Part shown: piece after piece, positions 15,512 to 23,863 of the stretch
Numbering within the stretch: position 1 is the stretch's first letter
How the letters are laid out: the number at the start of each line of letters is the position of its first letter
Assembly: GCA_001314905.1 (NCBI GenBank)
Contig: LJZT01000006.1
Span: forward strand, 1 to 64,000
Reading direction: 5' to 3'
Length of the DNA stretch: 64,000 bases
Source of the DNA: Phormidium sp. OSCR
Lineage (GTDB): Bacteria; Cyanobacteriota; Cyanobacteriia; Cyanobacteriales; Geitlerinemataceae
Made by a program: the position numbers and the translations under genes
Notes under the pieces: generated by a model
Seen by the model: only the letters and a program-made list of their open reading frames with translations
What the model was told of the DNA's origin: nothing
Databases searched by the model: none

Positions 15512-17341
15512 ATGGTCGTTTCCCAGTCTCCTGTCAGCGAACACGCCGAACAGCCGATTCGCCTTCCTCGTACCAGCGAGTCGGACTCCATCAAACGGAT
15601 TCGCCACACCGCCTCCCACGTCATGGCGATGGCCGTACAACGGTTGTTCCCCGGAACCCAAGTGACCATCGGCCCCTGGACAGAGTATGGCTTCTACTAC
15701 GACTTCGATCGCCCCGAACCCTTCACCGAAAAAGATCTCAAAGCCATCAAAAAAGAGATGGTGAAGATTATCAAACAGAAACTCCCCGTCACCCGAGAAG
15801 TCGTCAGCCGAGACGAAGCCCAAAAGCGCATCGAGGACATCCAAGAACCCTACAAACTCGAAATCCTCGCCGACATCAAAGAAGAACCCATCACCGTCTA
15901 TCACCTCGGCGACCAATGGTGGGATCTCTGTGCCGGTCCCCACGTCGAAACCACCGGCGACCTGCACCCCAAAGCCATCGACCTCGAAAGCATCGCCGGG
16001 GCCTACTGGCGTGGGGATGCCAACAACCCCCAACTGCAACGGATTTACGGAACCGCCTGGGAAACCCCCGAACAACTGCAAGAATACAAACGGCGCAAAC
16101 AAGAAGCCCTCAAACGAGATCACCGCAAACTCGGCAAAGAACTGGGCCTGTTCGTTCTCAACGATGTCGTGGGTCCCGGCTTACCCATGTGGACCCCCAA
16201 AGGAACCCTGCTGCGGTCAACCCTGCAAGACTTCCTCAAACAAGAACAACAAAAACGGGGCTACCAGGACGTCGTCACCCCCCATATCGCTCGTGTGGAC
16301 CTCTTCAAAACCTCGGGCCATTGGCAGAACTACAAAGACGATATGTTCCCCATGATGTCCGACGAGGACTCCACCATTGAAGATGAGCGGGGATTTGTCC
16401 TCAAACCCATGAACTGTCCCTTCCACGTGCAACTCTACAAAAACGAATTGCGCTCCTATCGAGACCTCCCCATCCGTTACGCCGAATTTGGCACCGTCTA
16501 TCGTTACGAACAGTCCGGGGAACTCGGCGGACTAACACGGGTGCGTGGCTTTACCCAAGATGACTCTCACCTGTTCGTCACCCCCGACCAACTCGAAGCC
16601 GAATTTCTCAGCGTGGTGGACTTGATTTTAACCGTCTTCCAAAGCCTCCGTTTAACCAACTTCAAATCCCGCCTCAGCACCCGCGACGCCGACTCCGACA
16701 AATATATCGGGTCCGACGCCGCTTGGGACAAAGCCGAGAACGCCATCCGCCAAGCCATGGAATCTCGGGGAATGAGCTACTTTGAAGCCCCCGGAGAAGC
16801 CGCCTTCTACGGTCCCAAACTCGACTTTATCTTCCAAGATGCCCTGGAACGAGAATGGCAGTTGGGAACCGTGCAGGTGGACTATAACCTCCCCGAACGC
16901 TTTGAACTCGAATATGTAGCCGAGGATGGCTCTCGTCAGCGTCCGGTGATGATTCACCGCGCTCCTTTTGGTTCCTTAGAGCGTCTCATCGGGATTTTAA
17001 TCGAAGAGTACGCCGGAGACTTCCCCCTCTGGTTAGCCCCCGAACAGGTGCGTCTGTTGCCCGTCAGCGAGGAGTTTTTACCCTTCGCCAAAGACGTAGA
17101 AGCACAAATGCTGGCCGTTGGCGTTCGTGCTAAAGCCGACACCAGTAACGAACGCTTGGGGAAACAGATTCGCAATGCTGAAAAAGGGAAAATCCCTGTT
17201 ATGTGTATTGTCGGGGCGAAAGAACAAGAGTCCAACTCTCTCAGTGTCCGCACTCGCGCCTCTGGGGAGTTGGGAGCTTTGGAGATTCCTGAGGTAATCG
17301 AGAAACTGACCACGGCGTTACAAACTCGCGGCGACTTCTAA
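15512..17341 (+). CDS. thrS: threonine--tRNA ligase
   Basis: Threonyl-tRNA synthetase, charging tRNA-Thr in the cytosol. At 609 residues it lacks the N-terminal TGS domain of longer ThrRS forms and starts directly before the editing domain (IRHTASHVMAMAVQ with the His pair, and WDLCAGPHVETTGDL carrying the editing/zinc-like Cys and His). Class II motif 2 is RYAEFGTVYRYEQSGEL...RVRGFTQDDSH, motif 3 is GSLERLIGILIEEYAG, and a C-terminal anticodon-binding domain follows. The TGS-less form is common in cyanobacteria. A hairpin at 17378-17400 probably terminates it. Confidence 0.96.
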   Translation: MVVSQSPVSEHAEQPIRLPRTSESDSIKRIRHTASHVMAMAVQRLFPGTQVTIGPWTEYGFYYDFDRPEPFTEKDLKAIKKEMVKIIKQKLPVTREVVSRDEAQKRIEDIQEPYKLEILADIKEEPITVYHLGDQWWDLCAGPHVETTGDLHPKAIDLESIAGAYWRGDANNPQLQRIYGTAWETPEQLQEYKRRKQEALKRDHRKLGKELGLFVLNDVVGPGLPMWTPKGTLLRSTLQDFLKQEQQKRGYQDVVTPHIARVDLFKTSGHWQNYKDDMFPMMSDEDSTIEDERGFVLKPMNCPFHVQLYKNELRSYRDLPIRYAEFGTVYRYEQSGELGGLTRVRGFTQDDSHLFVTPDQLEAEFLSVVDLILTVFQSLRLTNFKSRLSTRDADSDKYIGSDAAWDKAENAIRQAMESRGMSYFEAPGEAAFYGPKLDFIFQDALEREWQLGTVQVDYNLPERFELEYVAEDGSRQRPVMIHRAPFGSLERLIGILIEEYAGDFPLWLAPEQVRLLPVSEEFLPFAKDVEAQMLAVGVRAKADTSNERLGKQIRNAEKGKIPVMCIVGAKEQESNSLSVRTRASGELGALEIPEVIEKLTTALQTRGDF

Positions 17342-17377
17342 TGGGTTGTCCTCGTTGAGTTGGTCAAGTTCAGAAAC

Positions 17378-17400
17378 GGGGTGTCCATCCAGAACACCCC
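17378..17400 (+). terminator. hairpin after thrS
   Basis: GGGGTGT and ACACCCC form a 7-bp stem around CCATCCAGA, 37 bases past the thrS stop, followed by AATTTCTT. The T-rich tail is weak. Confidence 0.55.
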
Positions 17401-17408
17401 AATTTCTT

Positions 17409-17655
17409 GGGTTAACCAAAGAAGATAAAATTCAGTACAGCATTGAGTCGGATGGACAGGGTTTTAGTTTCGGTAGCTCAAAACGACAATAACGATCCGA
17501 TTTTAGGAGCTTTTTTAGAGTTTCTAGCCCGGGATATTGCCAAAAATCCTCAGTGTTTAGAACCGGTTAGCACGAATCTCTTAAGCCGAGTTCAATCCTT
17601 ACTCGGGGATGTCGATGTCTCTCTTGATGAGCCTCTAGCAGACGAGGATGAGTAG
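17409..17655 (+). pseudogene. frameshifted, truncated PrlF-family antitoxin
   Basis: The open frame from TTG 17443 or ATG 17452 encodes about 68 residues whose sequence GAFLEFLARDIAKNP and final acidic DVSLDEPLADEDE match the C-terminal half of PrlF/SohA, the antitoxin of YhaV. The missing middle part is present immediately upstream in another frame: codons 17409-17459 read LTKEDKIQYSIESDGQ, as expected for the end of the AbrB-like DNA-binding domain. A single extra G at 17460 breaks the frame. The N-terminal AbrB part is absent (the thrS terminator is there instead), and no YhaV toxin follows. This looks like a decayed antitoxin. Confidence 0.7.
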
Positions 17656-17859
17656 GGGGGCGGATGATGCGACTCGCCAGGACAGCGGCAACGGTTGACT
17701 GAGGTGCGGGCGAAGATCGAGATTTCCGTACCAGATGCCTCTCCCCGGTTGATCCCCTGAGCTATAATGACCCTTGGCGTTACGGCTGCCTCCTGGGGCT
17801 GGCCGAACTTCTTTTCAATCATCAATTTTCTTATAAAAGCCGTCACTTAATCCATACGT

Positions 17860-18990
17860 ATGACTGTACTGAAACGCTGGCTGAAACTCGCACTCCTCGT
17901 CACCCTACTGCTTCCCCTCTCCCTGGGACTCAGTGCCGCCTGGTGGGATGGCGACGACGCGGGGGGAGACCGCCAGAACTATCGCCAAAGCCGGATGCCC
18001 CAAGGGGATGCGGTGACTGATCCAAAGGCCCTGCTACAATATGCTCTCCCCATCGAGAACGACTCGGTGCGACGGATTCAAGAACAAATTGAGGACATTG
18101 GGCGACAGCTTCGCGCTCGTAAACGCTGGTCCGCTGTGAGTCGCGATGTGCGCGGAGCAAAGTCAACGCTGGCCTATCGCCGCGATGAAATCCTAGAGAC
18201 GGTGGTTCCCTCGCAACGGGAGACGGGACAGGAGTATTTGCAACGCCTTGATGAGCAAATTCGTGACTTAGAAGCCGTTGCCGAAACGAAAGACCGAGAA
18301 GAGGCTTGGATTGTTCGCCGCAAGATTCTCAACACCTTGGGCGAGTTGCAATCGCTCATGGTGGGTGAGTTCCCCTTTGAGATTCCCGAAGAATATGCCG
18401 ATTTACCCCAACTCAAGGGACGCGCCACGGTGGAAATGACCACCAGTCAAGGAGACTTAACCATGGTCGTCGATGGCTACAATGCCCCCATCACGGCCGG
18501 AAACTTTGTGGATTTGGTGCAACGAGGTTTCTATGATGGCATCGACTTTGTCCGGGCTGAAGCCAATTATGTCTTACAAGCGGGAGATCCGCCGGGACCT
18601 GAGGATGGGTTTGTGGACCCGGAGACGGGTGAGTATCGCACCATTCCCCTAGAAATTCGGGTTCGCAGTGAGAATGAGCCGATTTATGGCTTCACCCTCG
18701 AAGAAATTGGCCTCTATCGTGAACAGCCGGTGCTGCCGTTTTCGGCCTTTGGGACTCTGGGGATGGCTCATCGGGATCTCGATGCCAACAGTGGCTCCTC
18801 TCAGTTCTTCTTTTTCCTGTTTGAACCGGAGTTAACGCCGGCGGGGTTGAACTTGCTCGATGGTCGCTATGCGGCTTTTGGCTATGTGGTTGAGGGAGCT
18901 GAGGTTCTCGAAAAACTCGGCCGGGGCGATCGCATCGAATCGGCTCGCGTCGTCGATGGCGAGCAATATCTGGTCACCAGTCAGTCGTGA
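17860..18990 (+). CDS. TLP40/CYP38-like lumenal peptidyl-prolyl isomerase
   Basis: A 376-residue protein with a cleavable or anchoring signal (LALLVTLLLPLSLGLSAAWW), an all-helical N-terminal region (about 50-190), and a divergent cyclophilin domain (about 195-376) with VEMTTSQGDLTMVVDGYNAPI, FVDLVQRGFYDGIDF, GTLGMAHRDLDANSGSSQFFFF and LLDGRYAAFGYVVEG. This architecture matches chloroplast TLP40/CYP38, a thylakoid-lumen protein needed for photosystem II assembly and repair. Cyclophilin active-site residues are only partly kept, as in CYP38, so it may act as a chaperone more than an isomerase. Single gene with 92-bp and 200-bp flanks. Confidence 0.88.
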   Translation: MTVLKRWLKLALLVTLLLPLSLGLSAAWWDGDDAGGDRQNYRQSRMPQGDAVTDPKALLQYALPIENDSVRRIQEQIEDIGRQLRARKRWSAVSRDVRGAKSTLAYRRDEILETVVPSQRETGQEYLQRLDEQIRDLEAVAETKDREEAWIVRRKILNTLGELQSLMVGEFPFEIPEEYADLPQLKGRATVEMTTSQGDLTMVVDGYNAPITAGNFVDLVQRGFYDGIDFVRAEANYVLQAGDPPGPEDGFVDPETGEYRTIPLEIRVRSENEPIYGFTLEEIGLYREQPVLPFSAFGTLGMAHRDLDANSGSSQFFFFLFEPELTPAGLNLLDGRYAAFGYVVEGAEVLEKLGRGDRIESARVVDGEQYLVTSQS

Positions 18991-19083
18991 ACAGTTCTAG
19001 GTTGAGAATTGGCCCTTAATTAAAGAACCGGTCCCATTGACTGATGAACAGTTGATTCCCCTCCTAATTATCCTTGAGTCTCT

Positions 19084-21093
19084 ATGCACGCAGACCCTTC
19101 CCCTGAGCAGACGATTCTGGAGGTTCGCAATCTCCAGGTTCAATTCCAAACCAATGAACGCCTGGTTCATGCTGTCGATGATGTCAGTTTTCAGGTTCCT
19201 CGGGGTCAAACCTTGGGCATTGTTGGGGAGTCGGGATCAGGGAAATCCGTCACGTCTCTGGCAGTGATGGGATTGGTGCCGAGTCCTCCGGGTAAGATAG
19301 CAGGAGGGGAAATTTGGTTTAGGGACCCAGTCGTCGGCGATCGCGTCAACCTTTTAAATCTCCCCCCGAAACAGCTACGACGCTATCGGGGCGGGCGCAT
19401 CGCCACCATCTTTCAGGAACCAATGACCGCCCTAAACCCGGTCTATAGTATCGGGTTTCAGTTGGTTGAGGCCATTCGCCTACATCGTAAAATCTCCAAA
19501 GCCGAGGCTCAACAACAGGCGATCGCCCGGCTGCAAGAAGTGAAGTTACTCCCCCCCGAAGAGCAGCTTCAGGACGAGGCCTTAGCGGCTCTCGGAGGCG
19601 TCCAGGCCGCTCCAGGACGGCGAGAGGTCTTGCAAGAGGTCGAACGGCGCAAACAGACCCTCCTCAACCGCTATCCCCATCAATTCTCTGGGGGACAACT
19701 GCAACGGGTGACCATTGCCATGGCGATCGCCTGTGACCCCGCCCTCCTGATGGCCGATGAACCCACCACCGCCCTTGATGTGACAGTCCAGGCGACCATT
19801 TTGCAACTGTTGCGGGAGCTGCGATCGCGCCATCAGATGTCCATGATTTTCATCACCCATGATCTCGGCGTCATTGCCGAAATCGCCGATCATGTGGCCG
19901 TCATGTATCAGGGTAAAATCGTCGAAACCGGTAGCCTCAGCGACATTTTCTCCCGCCCACAACATCCTTACACCCAGGGACTTCTGGCCTGTCGCCCCCA
20001 AACAGAACTACGATTGCGCTGTCTCCCCACCATTGCCGACTTCATGACGGCCCAAGCCCAGACCTCACCGCCCTCCGTCAACAACGAGCAACCCCAGGTC
20101 GCAGAGCGAGATAGTCCTCCTCCTAAAGACTCTCAGAGCGACCCTCCAGCGACCGAAGAAGCCTCCCAAACTGATGATTCCGACACAAATGTCATCCAGT
20201 CCTCGCCCCTAACCTTACTGACCAATCCTGAAAACCGCATCTCTGACCTAGAGATGGCCCAACGCCTGGCCCATCTACAACGGCAACCTCCCTTACTGCA
20301 AGTTGAGAACCTGCAAGTGGGGTATCCCGTGCGCGGCGGTCTCTTTGGCCAAACCCAACGCTACGCCATGGCCGTCAACGGCATTTCCTTTCATGTCTAT
20401 CCCGGAGAAACCCTCGGTCTCGTGGGAGAGTCCGGTTGCGGAAAAACCACCCTGGCTCGAACCTTATTACAGTTGATTGAACCCACCAGTGGCCGGATGT
20501 TCTTTGAAGGTCAAGAGATTACCCATCTCAAAGGTAAACAACTGCAAGGCCTGCGCCGTAACATCCAAGCGATTTTTCAAGATCCCTTCAGTTCCCTCAA
20601 TCCTCGCATGAGTGTTGGGGCGGCGATCGCCGAACCCCTGAAAATTCACAACGTCGGTGGCACCCCTCGCCAACGACGAGAACGCTGCATTTGGCTTCTC
20701 GAACGGGTGGGACTCAGCGCCGACTGTCTCAAACGCTATCCCCACGAGTTTTCTGGCGGCCAGCGGCAACGGATCTGTATTGCCCGGGCCTTGGCCCTCA
20801 ATCCCAAATTTGTCATCTGTGACGAATCCGTCTCAGCCCTCGATGTCTCCGTACAGGCTCAAGTTTTAAATCTTTTGCGCCAATTGCAAGATGAGTTTGG
20901 CTTGACCTATATCTTTATCTCCCATGACCTGAGTGTCGTGAAGTTTATGAGCGATCGCATCATGGTCATGAACCAAGGCAAAATCGAAGAAATCGGGGCC
21001 GCTGACCGAGTTTATCGTGAGCCAGAACGCGAGTATACCCGGCAACTGATTGCCTCAATTCCCAATCCAGCGGCCCTGCTGCAAAGTGCCTAG
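19084..21093 (+). CDS. fused dipeptide/oligopeptide ABC transporter ATPase (DppD-DppF type)
   Basis: A 669-residue protein holding two complete ABC ATPase domains. The first has [42 protein letters not shown] and [12 protein letters not shown]; the second has [49 protein letters not shown] and [11 protein letters not shown]. An acidic Pro/Ser linker (about 325-385) joins them. Each half has the oligopeptide-type C-terminal tail ([20 protein letters not shown]). It resembles GsiA/YejF-type fusions energising peptide or glutathione import. No permease or binding protein is adjacent. Confidence 0.93.
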   Translation: MHADPSPEQTILEVRNLQVQFQTNERLVHAVDDVSFQVPRGQTLGIVGESGSGKSVTSLAVMGLVPSPPGKIAGGEIWFRDPVVGDRVNLLNLPPKQLRRYRGGRIATIFQEPMTALNPVYSIGFQLVEAIRLHRKISKAEAQQQAIARLQEVKLLPPEEQLQDEALAALGGVQAAPGRREVLQEVERRKQTLLNRYPHQFSGGQLQRVTIAMAIACDPALLMADEPTTALDVTVQATILQLLRELRSRHQMSMIFITHDLGVIAEIADHVAVMYQGKIVETGSLSDIFSRPQHPYTQGLLACRPQTELRLRCLPTIADFMTAQAQTSPPSVNNEQPQVAERDSPPPKDSQSDPPATEEASQTDDSDTNVIQSSPLTLLTNPENRISDLEMAQRLAHLQRQPPLLQVENLQVGYPVRGGLFGQTQRYAMAVNGISFHVYPGETLGLVGESGCGKTTLARTLLQLIEPTSGRMFFEGQEITHLKGKQLQGLRRNIQAIFQDPFSSLNPRMSVGAAIAEPLKIHNVGGTPRQRRERCIWLLERVGLSADCLKRYPHEFSGGQRQRICIARALALNPKFVICDESVSALDVSVQAQVLNLLRQLQDEFGLTYIFISHDLSVVKFMSDRIMVMNQGKIEEIGAADRVYREPEREYTRQLIASIPNPAALLQSA

Positions 21094-21243
21094 TCAGGCC
21101 CCCCAATATCTCAAATTGCTACAGTTTGCTCCCAGATTCACCTAGCCATCCCCAAGAGTCGGTAGTATCTTGGGTGTAACCTGATGGTATTTCCTGGAAA
21201 CGCCTCAGACAATCCATTAGAACCTGGTTAGGGGAGTGACTGT

Positions 21244-22632
21244 ATGCCCATGCAACTCAATCCGTCGAAATTCCCAATTCATTGGGGAATTGCCCTCGGT
21301 GCGATCGCCTGCACCCAGCCGGCGATCGCCTCGACGGTCTCATCAGCGTCCAATCTGCCCACGTCATCATTAAACCCAACCTCGGGACATGAAGCCCCCC
21401 AACTGGCCCAAGGCTTCAACTTTGAAACCGAAAGTCCCACGCGCTTCATCCCCATTCTCGGCCCCATTCCCAGACAACGGCCAGAAGTCTATTCCCCCGA
21501 AATCCTAGAACGCCTCCGTTCCGGCTTTTTCCTCGGTGGTGACTTTGGCATCGAAAGTGCCGAAGGGATCTTCGCCGGATTACGTCTCGGCTACCGTGAC
21601 GAAGAAGGACGTTCCATCGTCTTTACCGGCGAAGGAGGAGAGTTTCTCGCCGGGGCCGATGTCACCTATACCCAAGCCGCCTTCAGTGGCGATGAAAATG
21701 GAGACGGCCGGCGAGTCGGCTACCGCCTCTCAGCCAACTTCAACAATACCCGCGACAACGCCTTTCTCAGCGACGACGATGACGAGGATGTCCGCGAAGT
21801 CTTCCTACCCATTGGTGACGAACATGAACCCTGGGTGAACCGGATTGGCTTTGAGAGCCAAGTCGTCGTCCCCGTCAGCCGCACCACCGTGCTAATGCCC
21901 GGACTCAGCTACGAGAAAATCCGCATCCAAAACCGAGCCTTCGACGACGACCTCTTTCCCCTCGATGAAGAAGGCAATCAACTCTCCGCCAGCGACGATG
22001 GTAAAGATGACATCGTACTGCTGAGTCTCTTTGCCCTACAAGACAACGCCAGTCGCGACGAGTATGGCTTTCCCCTATCGGGTAACGTCTTTCAATTGGG
22101 AACTGAACAATCGATTCCCACTGGAAACAGCACCCTTGACTTCAACCGTCTCAGTGCTGGTTATGTCCAATATCTCCCCGTCAACCTCTTCGGATTTGCC
22201 GAGGGACCCCGCACCCTAATTTTAGGACTGCAAGGGGGAACCATTCTCGGAGATGTTCCCGGTTACGAAGCCTTTAACCTCGGGGGATTTAACTCCGCCC
22301 GAGGCTATGGCCAAGGTGACGTCGGAACCGCGAGCAGCTTCATTCAGGCCCGGTTAGAATACCGCTTCCCCATCGCCGTTACCCCCGGCGGTTTTTTTGA
22401 GGAATTACGCGGTAGTCTAGGGGTTCAATATGTCTCGGATTTCGACACCGCCTCTGATGTCATCGGTCGTCCGTCTGAAGTACGTAACGAACCCGGAGAC
22501 GGTTTCGGATTTAGTGTTGGTTTCCACTTCTTGGACCTAAATGTCCCCGTTGTCGACACCTTACGGGTCACGGCTGGGGTCAACGATCGCGGTGACTTCC
22601 GGGCCTATTTCTCCATCGGCCCAGCGTTCTAG
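21244..22632 (+). CDS. Omp85-superfamily outer-membrane barrel protein
   Basis: A 462-residue secreted beta-barrel protein. A signal peptide is visible (WGIALGAIACTQPAIASTV). The C-terminal half resembles the bacterial surface antigen/D15 barrel, including the loop motif NSARGYGQGD (the VRGY/F motif of Omp85 L6) and a terminal aromatic strand ending FSIGPAF. POTRA domains are absent or reduced to the short N-terminal stretch containing RFIPILGPIPRQRPEV. It may be a BamA/TamA-like relative without POTRA, or a cyanobacterial porin-like protein. It stands alone between the ABC ATPase and RusA genes. Confidence 0.78.
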   Translation: MPMQLNPSKFPIHWGIALGAIACTQPAIASTVSSASNLPTSSLNPTSGHEAPQLAQGFNFETESPTRFIPILGPIPRQRPEVYSPEILERLRSGFFLGGDFGIESAEGIFAGLRLGYRDEEGRSIVFTGEGGEFLAGADVTYTQAAFSGDENGDGRRVGYRLSANFNNTRDNAFLSDDDDEDVREVFLPIGDEHEPWVNRIGFESQVVVPVSRTTVLMPGLSYEKIRIQNRAFDDDLFPLDEEGNQLSASDDGKDDIVLLSLFALQDNASRDEYGFPLSGNVFQLGTEQSIPTGNSTLDFNRLSAGYVQYLPVNLFGFAEGPRTLILGLQGGTILGDVPGYEAFNLGGFNSARGYGQGDVGTASSFIQARLEYRFPIAVTPGGFFEELRGSLGVQYVSDFDTASDVIGRPSEVRNEPGDGFGFSVGFHFLDLNVPVVDTLRVTAGVNDRGDFRAYFSIGPAF

Positions 22633-22708
22633 GCCGTTATTGGTTTTGGCAACACCCCCTCTAAGTCGCTAGACTCAGAGGGGATGTCGATTACGCAAAG
22701 CGATTGAA

Positions 22709-23125
22709 TTGAGAACATTCGAGTTTACAGTCGATGGTCCCCCTGTGTCTCAGCAAACTCGGCGACGACAACGACTGAAAGTATGGAAACAGCAGGTTCG
22801 TCAGGAAGCTGAGACAGCGTGGCCAGACGCTTCTCCTCCCTTGACGGGTTTATTGGGGCTGCAAGTCATTTATTTTTATCAAGATCATGACTTGGATATT
22901 GATAACATCGTTAAGCCAATTCAAGATGCCTTAATTGGACTGGTTTATGATGACGATGTCCAAATTACGGATATTCTCATTTGTAAAAGACGACTGGATA
23001 AAACGTTTAGAATCACCAATTCATCGTCAGTGTTGGAAAAAGGATTATCTAACAATCAGGAATTTTTATATATCTTGATTAGTGAATGTCCCAAGCAAGA
23101 GGTATTAGAATTATGGACTCTTTAA
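22709..23125 (+). CDS. RusA-family Holliday junction resolvase-like protein
   Basis: A 138-residue RusA-like endonuclease, a fold that resolves Holliday junctions and is usually prophage-derived. The catalytic block DLDIDNIVKPIQDALIGLVY with a following DDDVQI supplies the Asp cluster and Lys69. The start is TTG 22709 (no ATG in range gives a full N-terminus FEFTVDGPPVSQQTR, the expected family opening). It overlaps the next gene by 13 bases, so they are translationally coupled. No other phage genes are nearby; RusA homologues are common as single genes in cyanobacteria. Confidence 0.85.
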   Translation: MRTFEFTVDGPPVSQQTRRRQRLKVWKQQVRQEAETAWPDASPPLTGLLGLQVIYFYQDHDLDIDNIVKPIQDALIGLVYDDDVQITDILICKRRLDKTFRITNSSSVLEKGLSNNQEFLYILISECPKQEVLELWTL

Positions 23126-23847
23126 CCAACCAGAAGCGAGATACAGAACTGCTCGACTTGGAACAAGACTATCGCAATCAAGGATATGAAACCGTTTCAG
23201 CCTCTGAATCTCTCCAGGATGCCTTTGGGTTGACTCCCGAGTTCGTTACCACCCATGCTCCTGATCTCCTCCTGCGTCGAGGTCGTGAACTCGTGATCCT
23301 TAAAGTGACCTCCCGTAACGAACTTGGCTCCCCTCAACTGGCCCAACTCACCCAAGAGATAGAACAACATGACAACTGGAGATTAGATTTACTGGTCTTA
23401 GCCGAGCCACCTAAACCTCAAGACAGCGACTCCAGTTGGCAAAAGGACGAGATTTTAGCCCGACTCAAGACCTTAAAACCTTTAATTGAGCAAAACCCAG
23501 AACCCGCCTGGCTCTACAGTTGGGCTATACTCGAAGCCACCCTTAGACTCATCGCTGAGCAAGAGGAGATTCGGCTCAAACATCAGGATTGCGCCTATCT
23601 GATTAAAATTATGGTGTTTGAAGGAGTCTTATCTCGCCAAGACTACCAGGACTTGCACAGCCTGCTTCCCCGACGTCATCAGTTCAGTCATGGCCTCAAA
23701 ACCCCTCCGATTGAACCAGAAGCCGTTCGTCGGATTGTGGAGGTGATTGAGAGCCTATTCGTTGAATTTATCAACAACAACCCACAGGGCTGCGGTTCGG
23801 TTGAGATGGACAACAGTCGCGACGATGCTGAGGTTGTCAGGGGCTAA
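23113..23847 (+). CDS. REase-like (AHJR-type) domain joined to a HEPN-like helical domain
   Basis: A 244-residue protein from ATG 23113, coupled to RusA. The N-terminus (1-110) looks like a restriction-endonuclease/AHJR-type fold: APDLLLRRGRELVILKVTSR has the PD pair at 50-51, but the expected E-x-K is K64-V-T66, so the active site seems degenerate. The C-terminus (about 115-240) is all-helical with WLYSWAILEATLR and then RRHQFSHGL, an R-x4-H arrangement (R188, H193) as in HEPN RNase domains. Overlap with RusA suggests a shared process. Function unknown; it could act as an RNA- or DNA-targeting defence or repair accessory protein. Confidence 0.65.
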   Translation: MDSLTNQKRDTELLDLEQDYRNQGYETVSASESLQDAFGLTPEFVTTHAPDLLLRRGRELVILKVTSRNELGSPQLAQLTQEIEQHDNWRLDLLVLAEPPKPQDSDSSWQKDEILARLKTLKPLIEQNPEPAWLYSWAILEATLRLIAEQEEIRLKHQDCAYLIKIMVFEGVLSRQDYQDLHSLLPRRHQFSHGLKTPPIEPEAVRRIVEVIESLFVEFINNNPQGCGSVEMDNSRDDAEVVRG

Positions 23848-23863
23848 TTCTGAGAACTCGCCT

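Noticed and set aside
15391-16380. Long Arg/Pro-rich plus-strand frame and a 209-codon minus-strand frame over thrS
   Set aside because: Both are out-of-frame readings of the clear thrS gene; composition is low-complexity and typical of shadow frames in GC-rich codons.
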